A DNA stretch of 38,281 bases from Alphaproteobacteria bacterium (GCA_021732145.1 JAKFVN010000025.1:1-38281), one strand, 5' to 3'; counted from the stretch's first letter, positions 25,291-33,406 are shown. Notes: generated from the letters alone by a model not told the origin. Numbers and translations: made by a program.

Positions 25291-26160
25291 ATGACCGAGA
25301 ACAGATTTAAAAGCACCGAATTCCGCGCAGCCATTCAAGAAGTTGTTGCAAAGCACCTTGAAGGCGTGACGCATATTCCATCAGCCGATAGGCTTCTGGA
25401 ATTAGCGGCAGAAGGTGTGCAGGCAGCAATTGATGCCGCCATTGATGAAGGTGATTTCAAGCCAGCCAAGGGTTTGGAACATGTTGCATTCACCGAATTT
25501 GCAAAATTATCGGTACTGGTTCCGCAAAAATTTCCGCAACGCGAAAATATCGGCCTGAAAGCATATCCGCTGCTGTCGGATAATTTTCTGGCAGAACCGT
25601 TTTTCAAGCAATTCCCGACCATCGCAGCGGTGCGCAAATACATGGTTGATAGTAACACAGGCCTCGATGGGTTGAATTCGGTGCGTTACGAAGGCCAGCC
25701 CAAGGGCCTTCGCTATGATCGCCGCGCAGAGCTGGCGCAGCTTATTCACCGCACCGGTCTTGAATTATTGCCGGGCATGGTGCCGTTTATGGAAATGGGC
25801 AAGGGTTCGATGGTGTGGGACAGAGATAATCTACGCGCCTTGCTTGCGCAAATCGCATCCCCGCAGACACGCGACATGATCAACGACCTGCTGCGTGACG
25901 GCGAAGGGGATATAAACTATCTCTATAACCACACGCCGATTACCCGAAACCTTATTATGAAGCATCTGAAGTTGGGCGAGAATGAAGGGGTGCTTGATAA
26001 TGCCGTTGGCTTCCGCAATTCAGGTTCGCAAGTTGCGGCGCATTTGCGCTTCCTTTTGGATTTCCAGCATATCGGCCTTCGTGGCGGCAAGCCTTATCTG
26101 ATGCCATCCGCGCCAAAAGGCGGCAGCGCACGCGCGGAAATGATTTCCAAAAAGTTATAG
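25291..26160 (+). CDS. Protein of unknown function (289 residues)
   Basis: I do not recognise this protein. From the ATG at 25291 it has 289 residues; a TTG frame extension begins at 25276 but adds only five residues. It has no signal or membrane segment. The N-terminal half is helical and acidic (FRAAIQEVVAKHLEGVTHIP, LLELAAEGVQAAIDAAIDEG). The second half has MVDSNTGLDGLNSVRYEGQP, ELLPGMVPFMEMGKGSMVWD and a C-terminal basic part ending PKGGSARAEMISKKL. It follows typA after about 108 bases and converges with trpF, overlapping its end by six bases. Codon use fits the neighbours. Confidence 0.75.
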   Translation: MTENRFKSTEFRAAIQEVVAKHLEGVTHIPSADRLLELAAEGVQAAIDAAIDEGDFKPAKGLEHVAFTEFAKLSVLVPQKFPQRENIGLKAYPLLSDNFLAEPFFKQFPTIAAVRKYMVDSNTGLDGLNSVRYEGQPKGLRYDRRAELAQLIHRTGLELLPGMVPFMEMGKGSMVWDRDNLRALLAQIASPQTRDMINDLLRDGEGDINYLYNHTPITRNLIMKHLKLGENEGVLDNAVGFRNSGSQVAAHLRFLLDFQHIGLRGGKPYLMPSAPKGGSARAEMISKKL

Positions 26161-26796
26161 GGCCTTGGCCTTATCCAGCAATTCAAGGATAAGCGCGGGA
26201 TCTTTTTGCCCGCGCGCCATTTCAACGCCCGATGCCACATCCACCATGCGTGTGCCGGATTCAGCAACGGCCTTTTTCAAATTGCTGGAATTAATCCCGC
26301 CCGCCAGCATCCAGGGCAGGGGCGATGCGTAATCCTTCATGATATTCCAATCGAACACTTCAGCATTGCCGCCGGGCAAATCGGAATCCTTGGGCGGGCG
26401 CGCATCAAACAAAAACCAGCTCACCAGGGTTTCATAAGCAACGGTTTCTTCAATGTCATCGACATGCGAAACGGCAAACGCCTTGATAATGGGCTTGCCG
26501 TAAATGCGCTTGATTTCAGTCACGCGGGTGGGGGATTCCATGCCGTGCAATTGAATAATATCGGCATCAAACATCGCCAGCGTGTCTTCCAATTGCGCAT
26601 CGCTTGGGTCAACAAACAGCGCAACCTTTGGAATCGTTGGCGGCACCAGCGGCGCAAGCTGCGCGGCAGATTCCGGCGTGACAAAGCGCGGTGATTTTTC
26701 AAAAAAATTAAATCCTAAAAACGCCGCGCCGCCTTTAACGGCAGCGTTCACTGCATCATCGCTTTTTAATCCGCAAATTTTTACTGAAATGCTCAT
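26155..26796 (-). CDS. trpF: Phosphoribosylanthranilate isomerase
   Basis: TrpF isomerises N-(5-phosphoribosyl)anthranilate, the third step of tryptophan synthesis. The 213-residue TIM barrel has the catalytic Cys in VKICGLKSDDAV (near 8), GFNFFEKSPRFV with the family NF/F..SPR motif, the IQLHGMESP strand, the catalytic Asp in FLFDARPP near 130, and the phosphate-binding MLAGGINSSNL and VDVASGVE near the end. Length is normal. It overlaps the end of pyrF by four bases (ATGA) and is translationally coupled to it. trpB and trpA, which usually follow trpF in related genomes, are not present; the next gene converges. Confidence 0.96.
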   Translation of the reverse strand: MSISVKICGLKSDDAVNAAVKGGAAFLGFNFFEKSPRFVTPESAAQLAPLVPPTIPKVALFVDPSDAQLEDTLAMFDADIIQLHGMESPTRVTEIKRIYGKPIIKAFAVSHVDDIEETVAYETLVSWFLFDARPPKDSDLPGGNAEVFDWNIMKDYASPLPWMLAGGINSSNLKKAVAESGTRMVDVASGVEMARGQKDPALILELLDKAKAL

Positions 26797-27491
26797 GTGG
26801 CGATTGCCTGTACGTTAATTGCCTTTGCCATCGCCGCCGGGTCTGGCGACCCGGTAATCGGCCTTCCGATAACAACATAGGTCGCTCCGGCCGCAACGGC
26901 ATCCTTTGGTGTCATGACGCGTTTTTGATCGCCCAAATCCGCGCCTACTGGGCGAATACCCGGCACCATCAGAATAAAGTCAGGGCCCAGCGCCGCGCGT
27001 AGCATGGCAACTTCGGCGGGGGAGCATACGCAGCCATCCACGCCGGATTGGCTGGCGAGTTGCGCAAGGCGTAATACCTGCGATGTTGGTTCAGCATCCT
27101 GTCCTACCGCATTTAAATCATTGGCATTCAGGGATGTGAGCACGGTCACTGCCAGAATCTTCGGGCGATTTGGGCCACCTTTGGCGGCCGCTTCGGCGGC
27201 TGCTTTCATCATCGCCGCGCCGCCGCTGGCGTGAATGGTCATGAATTGCGGCTTGAGCGGCAATAAGGATGCCACGGTCGCCGCAACAGTGTTTGGAATA
27301 TCGTGCAGTTTCAAATCCAGAAAAATCGGCGCGCCCATTCCCGAAATGGCCTTGTACCCTTGTGGGCCATGCGCGGTAAAGAATTCCAGCCCCAATTTCA
27401 AACCTGCCACATGGGGCTTCAAGGAGCGCGCCAAATGCTTGGCTGCATTTAAATCGGTTGTATCAATGGCGCAAAAAATCCGCGATGACAT
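26793..27491 (-). CDS. pyrF: Orotidine-5'-phosphate decarboxylase
   Basis: PyrF converts OMP to UMP, the last step of de novo UMP synthesis. The 232-residue protein has the N-terminal strand FCAIDTTDLNAA, the catalytic FLDLKLHDIPNTV (the Lys-Asp network DxKxxD near 60-66), TIHASGGAAMM, and the C-terminal MVPGIRPVGADLGDQKRVMT with GATYVVIGRPITGSPDPAAM, all typical of the group I enzymes. It is placed between lapA and trpF, eight bases after lapA and overlapping trpF by four bases. Confidence 0.96.
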   Translation of the reverse strand: MSSRIFCAIDTTDLNAAKHLARSLKPHVAGLKLGLEFFTAHGPQGYKAISGMGAPIFLDLKLHDIPNTVAATVASLLPLKPQFMTIHASGGAAMMKAAAEAAAKGGPNRPKILAVTVLTSLNANDLNAVGQDAEPTSQVLRLAQLASQSGVDGCVCSPAEVAMLRAALGPDFILMVPGIRPVGADLGDQKRVMTPKDAVAAGATYVVIGRPITGSPDPAAMAKAINVQAIAT

Positions 27492-27499
27492 ATGATTTC

Positions 27500-27778
27500 C
27501 TAAATCGGTTTATCTTCATTCAGTTTGGTTTTCAGCTTGTCTACTTCCTTGCTCAGCTTCCGCTTTTCCAAATGCGTGCGCAAACTGCCAAACCACACCC
27601 ATGCCGCGCCCACCATTATGCCCAGAAGCAATGCGCCAAGGGTAACGATGAACAGGGGCGTTTTAATATCGTAATCAAAGGGCCAGCAATCAATCGTGAC
27701 TTCCTGACGGTTATTGACGGCAAACAGCACACAAACAACCAGAAAGGGCAGGGAGATTAGCCAGGATAAAAACTTCAT
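27500..27778 (-). CDS. lapA: LapA/DUF1049 domain-containing small membrane protein
   Basis: The 92-residue protein has two transmembrane helices, FLSWLISLPFLVVCVLFAVN at about 3-22 and LFIVTLGALLLGIMVGAAWV at about 43-62, separated by a short periplasmic loop with RQEVTIDCWPFDYDIKTP, and ends in a charged coiled coil (LEKRKLSKEVDKLKTKLNED). This is the LapA (lipopolysaccharide assembly protein A, DUF1049) layout; in E. coli LapA works with LapB to control LpxC turnover. Its place after ihfB and before pyrF-trpF is a common alphaproteobacterial order. No clear ribosome binding site is visible; a TATAGA box lies three bases before the ATG. Confidence 0.85.
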   Translation of the reverse strand: MKFLSWLISLPFLVVCVLFAVNNRQEVTIDCWPFDYDIKTPLFIVTLGALLLGIMVGAAWVWFGSLRTHLEKRKLSKEVDKLKTKLNEDKPI

Positions 27779-27825
27779 AAGTCTATAAAGGACTAAAGGT
27801 TGCGAAGCGCAGGAATACGAATAGC

Positions 27826-28131
27826 TTAATCGTCGTCGCCGTCGCTCGCATCTTTGCCGTTCAAGCGGTCACGAAGCTGCTTGCCGGTTTTGAAAAATGG
27901 AACGGTCTTGCCAGCAACGGAAACGGTTTCACCGGTGCGCGGGTTGCGGCCGGAGCGCGCTTCACGTTTCTTAATCGAGAATGCACCAAACCCGCGAAGC
28001 TCCACGCGGTCACCGCGCGTGAGAGCAACCGTAATTTCTTCGAATATCGTGTTTACGATACGCTCGACATCTTTCTGCATCAGATGCGGGTTCTTCTCGG
28101 CGAGTTTTTGAACCAAATCAGAACGTGTCAT
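27826..28131 (-). CDS. ihfB: Integration host factor subunit beta
   Basis: IhfB pairs with IhfA to bend DNA at specific sites, affecting transcription, replication and recombination. The 101-residue protein has the HU/IHF fold: N-terminal helices [20 protein letters not shown] and [20 protein letters not shown], the sheet [20 protein letters not shown], and the DNA-intercalating beta arm [20 protein letters not shown] with the key proline. The IHF-beta type is indicated by MTRSDLV and RNPRTGE. The acidic tail (DASDGDDD) is an addition. Upstream lies a dense set of related short repeats that may be operators. Confidence 0.94.
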   Translation of the reverse strand: MTRSDLVQKLAEKNPHLMQKDVERIVNTIFEEITVALTRGDRVELRGFGAFSIKKREARSGRNPRTGETVSVAGKTVPFFKTGKQLRDRLNGKDASDGDDD

Positions 28132-28140
28132 GGGCAGCTC

Positions 28141-28282
28141 ATCGGTTTAAACAGCGGTTGTAAACAGCATTATTTTACGCATAGGGGAATTTTTCCCTAT
28201 ACTTCAATAGTTTAAACCGATTATGGCATGCCCCGCAAGCCCTGTTTTCGCAAGGTTTAAGCCGATTCAATAGCTTAGACCG
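28141..28282. repeat. Cluster of five related GTTTAAACCGAT-like sites upstream of ihfB
   Basis: ATCGGTTTAAAC (28141-28152) and GTTTAAACCGAT (28210-28221) are perfect 12-base inverted copies. GTTTAAGCCGAT (28255-28266) matches at 11 of 12 positions. GCGGTTGTAAAC (28154-28165) and CTTAGACCG (28274-28282) are weaker copies. TTCAATAG precedes both the copy at 28210 and the weak copy at 28274. A hairpin with ATAGGG/CCCTAT arms (28181-28200) lies between. The region separates gltA (end) from ihfB (start) and must hold the ihfB promoter. Confidence 0.6.
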
Positions 28283-28285
28283 CTT

Positions 28286-29683
28286 TTAGGCGACGTCTGT
28301 GGCGCGTTTTGGAGCGTCCACGCCACCTGTCAGTGTGCCTCGTGCGCTATCGCCATTTGGTCCGCGTGTTTCAATCGCAGGGTATGGGCGTTGCTCTGGG
28401 CCAGTGTAGTTCTGACGTGGGCGGCCAATGGTCAGTTTTGGTGCATTCACCATTTCCTGCCATTGCGCAATCCAGCCAGAGGTACGCGCAAGCGCGAACA
28501 ACGGCGTAAACATCTGCACAGGGAACTTCATCGCAGAGAGAATAATGCCCGAATAGAAATCCACGTTTGGATAAAGCTTTCTATCCTTGAAGTACGGGTC
28601 GCTTAACGCAATACGTTCCAACTCCTTGGCAACTTCCAACAACGGGTTGGACACACCAAGACCAGCCAGCACGCTATCGCAATCGGCTTTAATAATATTG
28701 GCGCGCGGGTCAAAGTTTTTATAAACGCGGTGACCAAAGCCCATGAGCTTGGTTTCGCCGCCTTTAACTTTAACTGCTGCGATAAATTCTGGAATTTTAT
28801 CAACGGTGCCAATGCCTTTAAGCATCTTGAGCACAGCTTCGTTCGCGCCGCCATGGGCGGGGCCCCATAATGCAGCAACACCGGCAGATAGCGCCGCATA
28901 AGGCTCGGTTCCTGTGGAGCCCGCCAAGCGTACGGTTGATGTGGATGCGTTTTGCTCATGGTCAGCGTGCAGGATGAATACGCGGTCCATTGCCTTGGTT
29001 AGCACATCGTTTTGTACGTAATGGCCTGATGCATCAGCAAAGCACATGCGCAGGAAGTTTTCCGAGTAACCCAATTGGCTGCTTGGGCGGATAACAGGCT
29101 TACCTTGCGAATAACGCTGCGCAGCGGCAACGATGGTTGGAATTTTCGCAATCAGGTTGAGTGCAACTTCATAACGGCCTTCGGGCTTGCTGGTATCAAT
29201 ATCGCTATGAAAGCCGCTAAGGTCGGTGACCATGCTGCTGACCAATGCCATCGGATGCGTATCGCGCTTATGGCGGTCAAGAATGCTGAGCAATTGTTCG
29301 TGAACAGGCATACGTGAAACAATATCTGCTTCAAATGCTTTAAGCTGTTCGGATGTTGGCAACTCGCCCTTAAGCAATAAGTAAGCGGTTTCCATATAGC
29401 TGCCATTGGCAATTTCTTCGATAGGGTAGCCGCGATACAGCAGAATGCCTTTATCGCCATCAATATAAGTAATCGCGGATTCAGTTCCTGCGGTGGATGT
29501 ATAACCCACGTCATAGGTCATTACGCCAGCGCGTTGAAAAAGGCCGGTAATATCAACAATGCGCGCATCACCAATGCTGTCGCGGCGAATGGGCAAATCA
29601 AAAACTTCATTGCCAATCTGCAAACGGGCAGTGCCGGGATTTACATTATCTTGTGATGGGGCGGGCTGTTTTGGATCGGCCAT
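28286..29683 (-). CDS. gltA: Citrate synthase
   Basis: GltA condenses oxaloacetate and acetyl-CoA to citrate, the entry step of the TCA cycle. The 465-residue protein is of the hexameric, Gram-negative type: RRDSIGDARIVDIT and GYTSTAGTESAITYIDGDKG near the N-terminus, then the catalytic residues in HADHEQNASTSTVRLAGSTG, GPAHGGANEAVLKML, KLMGFGHRVYKNFDPRANII (His and Arg), and the Asp in YPNVDFYSGI near 375. About 25 extra residues at the C-terminus (to ATDVA) are rich in Gly and Ala. AGGAG precedes the ATG. It seems to be transcribed alone from the promoter at 29727-29754. Confidence 0.96.
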   Translation of the reverse strand: MADPKQPAPSQDNVNPGTARLQIGNEVFDLPIRRDSIGDARIVDITGLFQRAGVMTYDVGYTSTAGTESAITYIDGDKGILLYRGYPIEEIANGSYMETAYLLLKGELPTSEQLKAFEADIVSRMPVHEQLLSILDRHKRDTHPMALVSSMVTDLSGFHSDIDTSKPEGRYEVALNLIAKIPTIVAAAQRYSQGKPVIRPSSQLGYSENFLRMCFADASGHYVQNDVLTKAMDRVFILHADHEQNASTSTVRLAGSTGTEPYAALSAGVAALWGPAHGGANEAVLKMLKGIGTVDKIPEFIAAVKVKGGETKLMGFGHRVYKNFDPRANIIKADCDSVLAGLGVSNPLLEVAKELERIALSDPYFKDRKLYPNVDFYSGIILSAMKFPVQMFTPLFALARTSGWIAQWQEMVNAPKLTIGRPRQNYTGPEQRPYPAIETRGPNGDSARGTLTGGVDAPKRATDVA

Positions 29684-29726
29684 TTGAAATACTCCTAAAA
29701 AATACTGTTACGTTTTCGGAACAGAA

Positions 29727-29754
29727 AGAATATGTTCAAAAGGAATAGAGTCAA
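29727..29754 (-). promoter_or_regulatory. Putative gltA promoter
   Basis: On the minus strand TTGACT (29754-29749), a 16-base spacer and TATTCT (29732-29727) form a fair sigma70-like promoter about 44 bases before the gltA ATG. Confidence 0.45.
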
Positions 29755-29788
29755 TATTGAAAAGTGCTAATTACTGCGGTGCAGCAAT

Positions 29789-32215
29789 TTATTCTGCTTT
29801 CACGCCGTAGCGGTTGCGCACATAGCCTTTGCTGGTGATTTTGCGGATTATATTAAGTGCAGCATCACTGGCTAAATTGCCTTCCTTGGGCAAATCGCCT
29901 TCGCGGTGGCCTTTACCAAGGCTATCGGGGTGTAAATCGGTTTCATGCACCTGCGCCAAATCTTCACGGCCCAAATATGAAATCGCCAATTCACGGAACA
30001 TGTAATCCAGTACAGAAGTGGAGGCGGTAATCATATCATTGCCTTCCACCATGCCGGATGGCTCAAAGCGCGTAAACGTAAACGCTTCCACGAATTCTTC
30101 CAATGGCACGCCATATTGCAGGCCGATGGAAACAGCAATCGCGAAGTTGTTGATGAGGGAGCGGAACGCCGCGCCTTCCTTATGCATGTCGATGAAGATT
30201 TCACCAATGCGGCCATCTTCATATTCACCGGTGCGCAAATACAGCTTATGCCCGCCAATCACGGCGCGCTGCGTATATCCTTTGCGGCGGTCGGGCATTT
30301 TGTTGCGGCTGACGCGGCGCGGCGCAACAGGTTGCGGTGCTGATTTGGGTTGCGTGGTTGCTGCTTGCGGCGCGGCTTCTTCAATAGTGCGCCATGCAGG
30401 GTCTAAGAGCCATGTGATACGACGAATGCCTTTTTCCTGAACAGCGATATGCAGGCTGGATAATTCCTGCGCCGATGTATCAACGGGCAAATGCAATTGA
30501 TAATCGCATGCGCCAAGCAGGAATGGCTGTGCAGCATGCAGTAAATCGATTTGGCATTGCACAGACAGCGCGGCGTTATCATCGCCATTCGGCTTTGATG
30601 TTGCGAACAGGCTTTCATGTTCTTTCTTTAACTGCGCGCAACCCGTAATACGCTGTGTGCCGCACACATGCTGGTTCGCGAGCTTAATCTCATCTTCGCT
30701 AAAGCCAAGGAAGGTGAGTAAATCAAAAGCGGGGTCACGAATAGCATCGGGGGTTAAGCCCAGCTTTCTAATGCAGAAACTTTCCCCAACCACCCACGGG
30801 CTGAATGCATGGCGGATGTGTTGCGCTTTCGATAATGCTTCTTCCAAACGTGTAATCGCCGCCGCATCAAAGCCGCGCACATGCAGCGCTGCTGGATTAA
30901 TTACAGGAGCATCATGTAATCCATGATGGCCAGCGGCATAACGTTCAATTTGTGCGATGTCATCGGGGTCATAGCCAAGCTTGGAAAGCCCTTCGATAAT
31001 CACGGGACGAACGCGTTGTTCCAAACGGCCATCCATCGTCCAGATGGTAATGACGTGGGAGGTGAGAGGATTGATGCTGGAGCTATCGCTATCAAACCAT
31101 TCATCGGCTTCGCGCATCGGCAAAATGCCGTTCAGGTACACATTGCGCATGCCGGTTTTTTCAATCAGGCTTAACGCTTCATCCCAAATCTTGCGGCTTT
31201 CTGCCACCAACGGTAATTCCGGTGCTTCACCGGGCTCCAGCGTGAAAATGTTCAACGCATTCTTCGTGCCATGAATGGCGATTTCCTGATTATCAAACAA
31301 TTCCATCAGCGCATCCTGGCGCTGCGTATAATCTGCTGATGCGCCTTTTTCCTGCGCAACCATTGCGGTGGTTTGCAATGCGCATGCGCTGATTTGCGCC
31401 ATGATGCCGGCAATGTAATGCTTGGCCGCCACGCTGTTATAGGCAATGCCTTGGCATGCCAAAAGGCTTGCGAAATTCGTCACGGTAATTCCGCCGCATG
31501 TGCCTTCATGCGTTGCGGTCAGAATATGCAGCGCAAGTGACCAGATGCGCGTTGCATGGCGCAGCAATTGCACATTTAAAAAACCATCATCGCGGCGGAA
31601 GGCGAGGAGGTTAAACGTAACGATAAAATCCGCCTTGGCATTTAATGCGCCATCCAGTGACCATAAATTATCCGCAACCTTGTTGATGATAATAGGCAAG
31701 TCGGTGGAATTTTCAGCTTCCAAACGCTGGGTTTGAATGCCATAGGCCCAATGCGCGCCAAAGCTTGCTAATAATGACAAATTTGGCACGGCAATCTGGC
31801 TGGCCAGCATCATGCGCAATTCGTCATAAAACGCGCGCGCATCATTTTCGCGGTTAAAGAAACTTTGCTTCCACCCTTCATAGGTCAGCGCGCCAACAAA
31901 ACGATCAAAGCTGCTTTTCGCGCTATGTTCGGTTGTAATATCTTTTTCAGCCGGGTTTGCAACCTTGGGCCACAGCCATGATGGAACGGTATTTTCTTCA
32001 ACCGTTTTCAAGGTGCGAGAGAAGGGAGAATTTAAAAATCCGTATTGCTTTAATGCGGTGACGCTGCGGCGGCTCCAATTCGCGGGAATTTCCAGAATGC
32101 CAGCCAGATTTCCATCTTCTTCATCGGGCGCATTGGCATCAAACGCCAGCGTAATAAATTCAAGACCCTGATAGGCGTCTTGATCTTTTTTAGTGAGCAG
32201 GCGCTCAATTCGCAT
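29789..32215 (-). CDS. NrdJ-like protein lacking the catalytic core, with TSCPD-type C-terminal domain
   Basis: The 808-residue protein is clearly descended from adenosylcobalamin-dependent (class II) ribonucleotide reductase, NrdJ, but it cannot be a normal enzyme. The N-terminus resembles NrdJ: KKDQDAYQGLEF, WKQSFF, ARAFYDELRMMLASQIAVPN and FGAHWAYGI (about 115-160). In the family roughly 350 residues then follow, with the first redox cysteine, the GTGTNFS loop, the finger-loop NPCxE and the NACNLASLNL block; here only about 40 divergent residues remain, and the last block reads ADFIVTFNLLAF. The PTGT phosphate motif is replaced by LPMREA near 366. The part around AQIERYAAGHHGL to HAAQPFLLGA (420-570) still aligns. 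The domain at about 645-745 (KGYTQRAVIGGHKLYLRTGE, IDMHKEGAAFRSLINNFAIA) is well kept. The usual Cys-rich zinc tail is missing. The frame is open throughout, so it is not a decaying pseudogene. Function is unknown. Confidence 0.85.
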   Translation of the reverse strand: MRIERLLTKKDQDAYQGLEFITLAFDANAPDEEDGNLAGILEIPANWSRRSVTALKQYGFLNSPFSRTLKTVEENTVPSWLWPKVANPAEKDITTEHSAKSSFDRFVGALTYEGWKQSFFNRENDARAFYDELRMMLASQIAVPNLSLLASFGAHWAYGIQTQRLEAENSTDLPIIINKVADNLWSLDGALNAKADFIVTFNLLAFRRDDGFLNVQLLRHATRIWSLALHILTATHEGTCGGITVTNFASLLACQGIAYNSVAAKHYIAGIMAQISACALQTTAMVAQEKGASADYTQRQDALMELFDNQEIAIHGTKNALNIFTLEPGEAPELPLVAESRKIWDEALSLIEKTGMRNVYLNGILPMREADEWFDSDSSSINPLTSHVITIWTMDGRLEQRVRPVIIEGLSKLGYDPDDIAQIERYAAGHHGLHDAPVINPAALHVRGFDAAAITRLEEALSKAQHIRHAFSPWVVGESFCIRKLGLTPDAIRDPAFDLLTFLGFSEDEIKLANQHVCGTQRITGCAQLKKEHESLFATSKPNGDDNAALSVQCQIDLLHAAQPFLLGACDYQLHLPVDTSAQELSSLHIAVQEKGIRRITWLLDPAWRTIEEAAPQAATTQPKSAPQPVAPRRVSRNKMPDRRKGYTQRAVIGGHKLYLRTGEYEDGRIGEIFIDMHKEGAAFRSLINNFAIAVSIGLQYGVPLEEFVEAFTFTRFEPSGMVEGNDMITASTSVLDYMFRELAISYLGREDLAQVHETDLHPDSLGKGHREGDLPKEGNLASDAALNIIRKITSKGYVRNRYGVKAE

Positions 32216-32390
32216 CGGGAATGGCCTTTAACAGATTGGGTGATGTAAGCACTTGATATGCTTGCCACATATTCGGGAGCTTAAGTACAAAAGACTGAAA
32301 AGTATCCCCAACATTTATGAATTTGATAACTACGGCAAATATCGCTAAAAAGGTGGCCTCATTCAGTTTCGAATCCAAGTATAGAACCCT

Positions 32391-32795
32391 ATGCAAGAAC
32401 CTTATTCATGGATTGCCCGCTTTTCCCATTTGGGCACGCAGCTTTTTACAATGTTTTCCGGAGAGCTGGTCGGCAAGGATAGCCACGGCAACCGCTACTT
32501 CCGCCAAAAGAAGCAAAAGGGTGCCCGCAACAATACTCATGTGCGCGAAAAGCGCTGGGTGATGTATAACGGTCGTCCCGAAGCATCATTGGTTCCGCCC
32601 GAATGGCATGGCTGGCTGCATTACACGCTTGATGAACCGCTGCCCGAAGAAAGTGATTTCCATCAGGCATGGGTAAAGCAACACCATGCGAACCTGACTT
32701 TTTCTGATAAAGCCTATCGTCCCCCTGTTTTTGACGGCGGGAAACGTGATAAAGCAACGGGCGATTATCAAGCATGGCAGCCCCAAAATAAATAA
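32391..32795 (+). CDS. NDUFA12 homologue, accessory subunit of NADH:ubiquinone oxidoreductase
   Basis: The 134-residue protein matches the NDUFA12 (17.2 kDa, B17.2) family, a supernumerary subunit of complex I that alphaproteobacteria share with mitochondria. Family marks are LGTQLFTMFSGELVGKDSHG with NRYF, RWVMYNGRPEASLVPPEWHG, WLHYTLDEPLPE and the C-terminal part with RPPVFDGGKRDKATGDYQAW. Length is typical. The N-terminal segment SWIARFSHLGTQLF fits related proteins, which supports the ATG at 32391, although no ribosome binding site is visible. A TATAGA box ends five bases upstream, so the mRNA might be leaderless. mlaD follows after 32 bases. Confidence 0.93.
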   Translation: MQEPYSWIARFSHLGTQLFTMFSGELVGKDSHGNRYFRQKKQKGARNNTHVREKRWVMYNGRPEASLVPPEWHGWLHYTLDEPLPEESDFHQAWVKQHHANLTFSDKAYRPPVFDGGKRDKATGDYQAWQPQNK

Positions 32796-32827
32796 CGAGT
32801 AATAAAAACTGATAAGGAAGTTAAACG

Positions 32828-33406
32828 ATGAACCGTAATGTCATTGAAACCGTGCTTGGCGCAGTTGTTCTCCTGACTGCCGTGATGTTTTTAAGCTTTG
32901 CATACAGCAGCGCCGATTTGGGCAAGAAGGAAGGCTATACGGTTCGCGCCGATTTTGAACGTATTGACGGCTTGAAGCCCGGCAGCGATGTGCGCATGAA
33001 CGGCGTTATGGTTGGCTCTATTCTCAACATTTCACTCGATAAAGAAAACTTCCGCGCTACCGCAAATTTCAGTGTTGATAAGAAAATCAAACTGCCGCGC
33101 GATACCATCGCAATGATTGCCAGCGAAAGCTTGCTCGGCGGCAAATATCTTTCATTGGAAGTTGGCGTGGAAGACGAGAACATCGCGACCGATGGCACCG
33201 GCAAGTTAACCCGCACCACGCCGCCCATGCGTCTTGATGATTTAATCGGCCACATGATTTTCAAGGAAGATGACAAGAAGAAAGGCCCGCCACCGCCAGG
33301 CGCACCAAATGACAAGACATCATCCGGTGCATCGCTGCGTGATACCATTCCGCTTTTGGCGGCCGAACCCGTTCCAGAACCAGACACAAAGCCAGCCGTT
33401 AAATAA
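32828..33406 (+). CDS. mlaD: MlaD-family substrate-binding protein of an outer-membrane lipid transport system
   Basis: MlaD proteins are anchored in the inner membrane and carry phospholipids through the periplasm as hexameric MCE rings. The 192-residue protein has an N-terminal transmembrane helix (VIETVLGAVVLLTAVMFLSF, about 5-24) and an MCE domain at about 36-117: YTVRADFERIDGLKPGSDVR, MNGVMVGSILNISLD, then MIASESLLGGKYLSLEVG. The C-terminal 70 residues are low-complexity (Pro, Lys, Asp). The Mla ABC-transporter genes mlaE and mlaF are not nearby; the linkage to the NDUFA12 homologue, DUF2155 and aat is usual for alphaproteobacteria. AAGGAAG precedes the ATG and the stop overlaps the next start by one base (TAATG). 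Confidence 0.9.
   Translation: MNRNVIETVLGAVVLLTAVMFLSFAYSSADLGKKEGYTVRADFERIDGLKPGSDVRMNGVMVGSILNISLDKENFRATANFSVDKKIKLPRDTIAMIASESLLGGKYLSLEVGVEDENIATDGTGKLTRTTPPMRLDDLIGHMIFKEDDKKKGPPPPGAPNDKTSSGASLRDTIPLLAAEPVPEPDTKPAVK

Noticed and set aside
29789-32215. The NrdJ-like gene as a decaying pseudogene
   Set aside because: 808 codons without a frameshift or stop, and strong retention of the C-terminal domain, argue against simple decay; only comparison with relatives could settle this.
32216-32390. Cobalamin riboswitch or NrdR box upstream of the NrdJ-like gene
   Set aside because: No B12-box-like sequence and no ACACTATATATAGTGT-like site could be seen in the 175-base divergent region.
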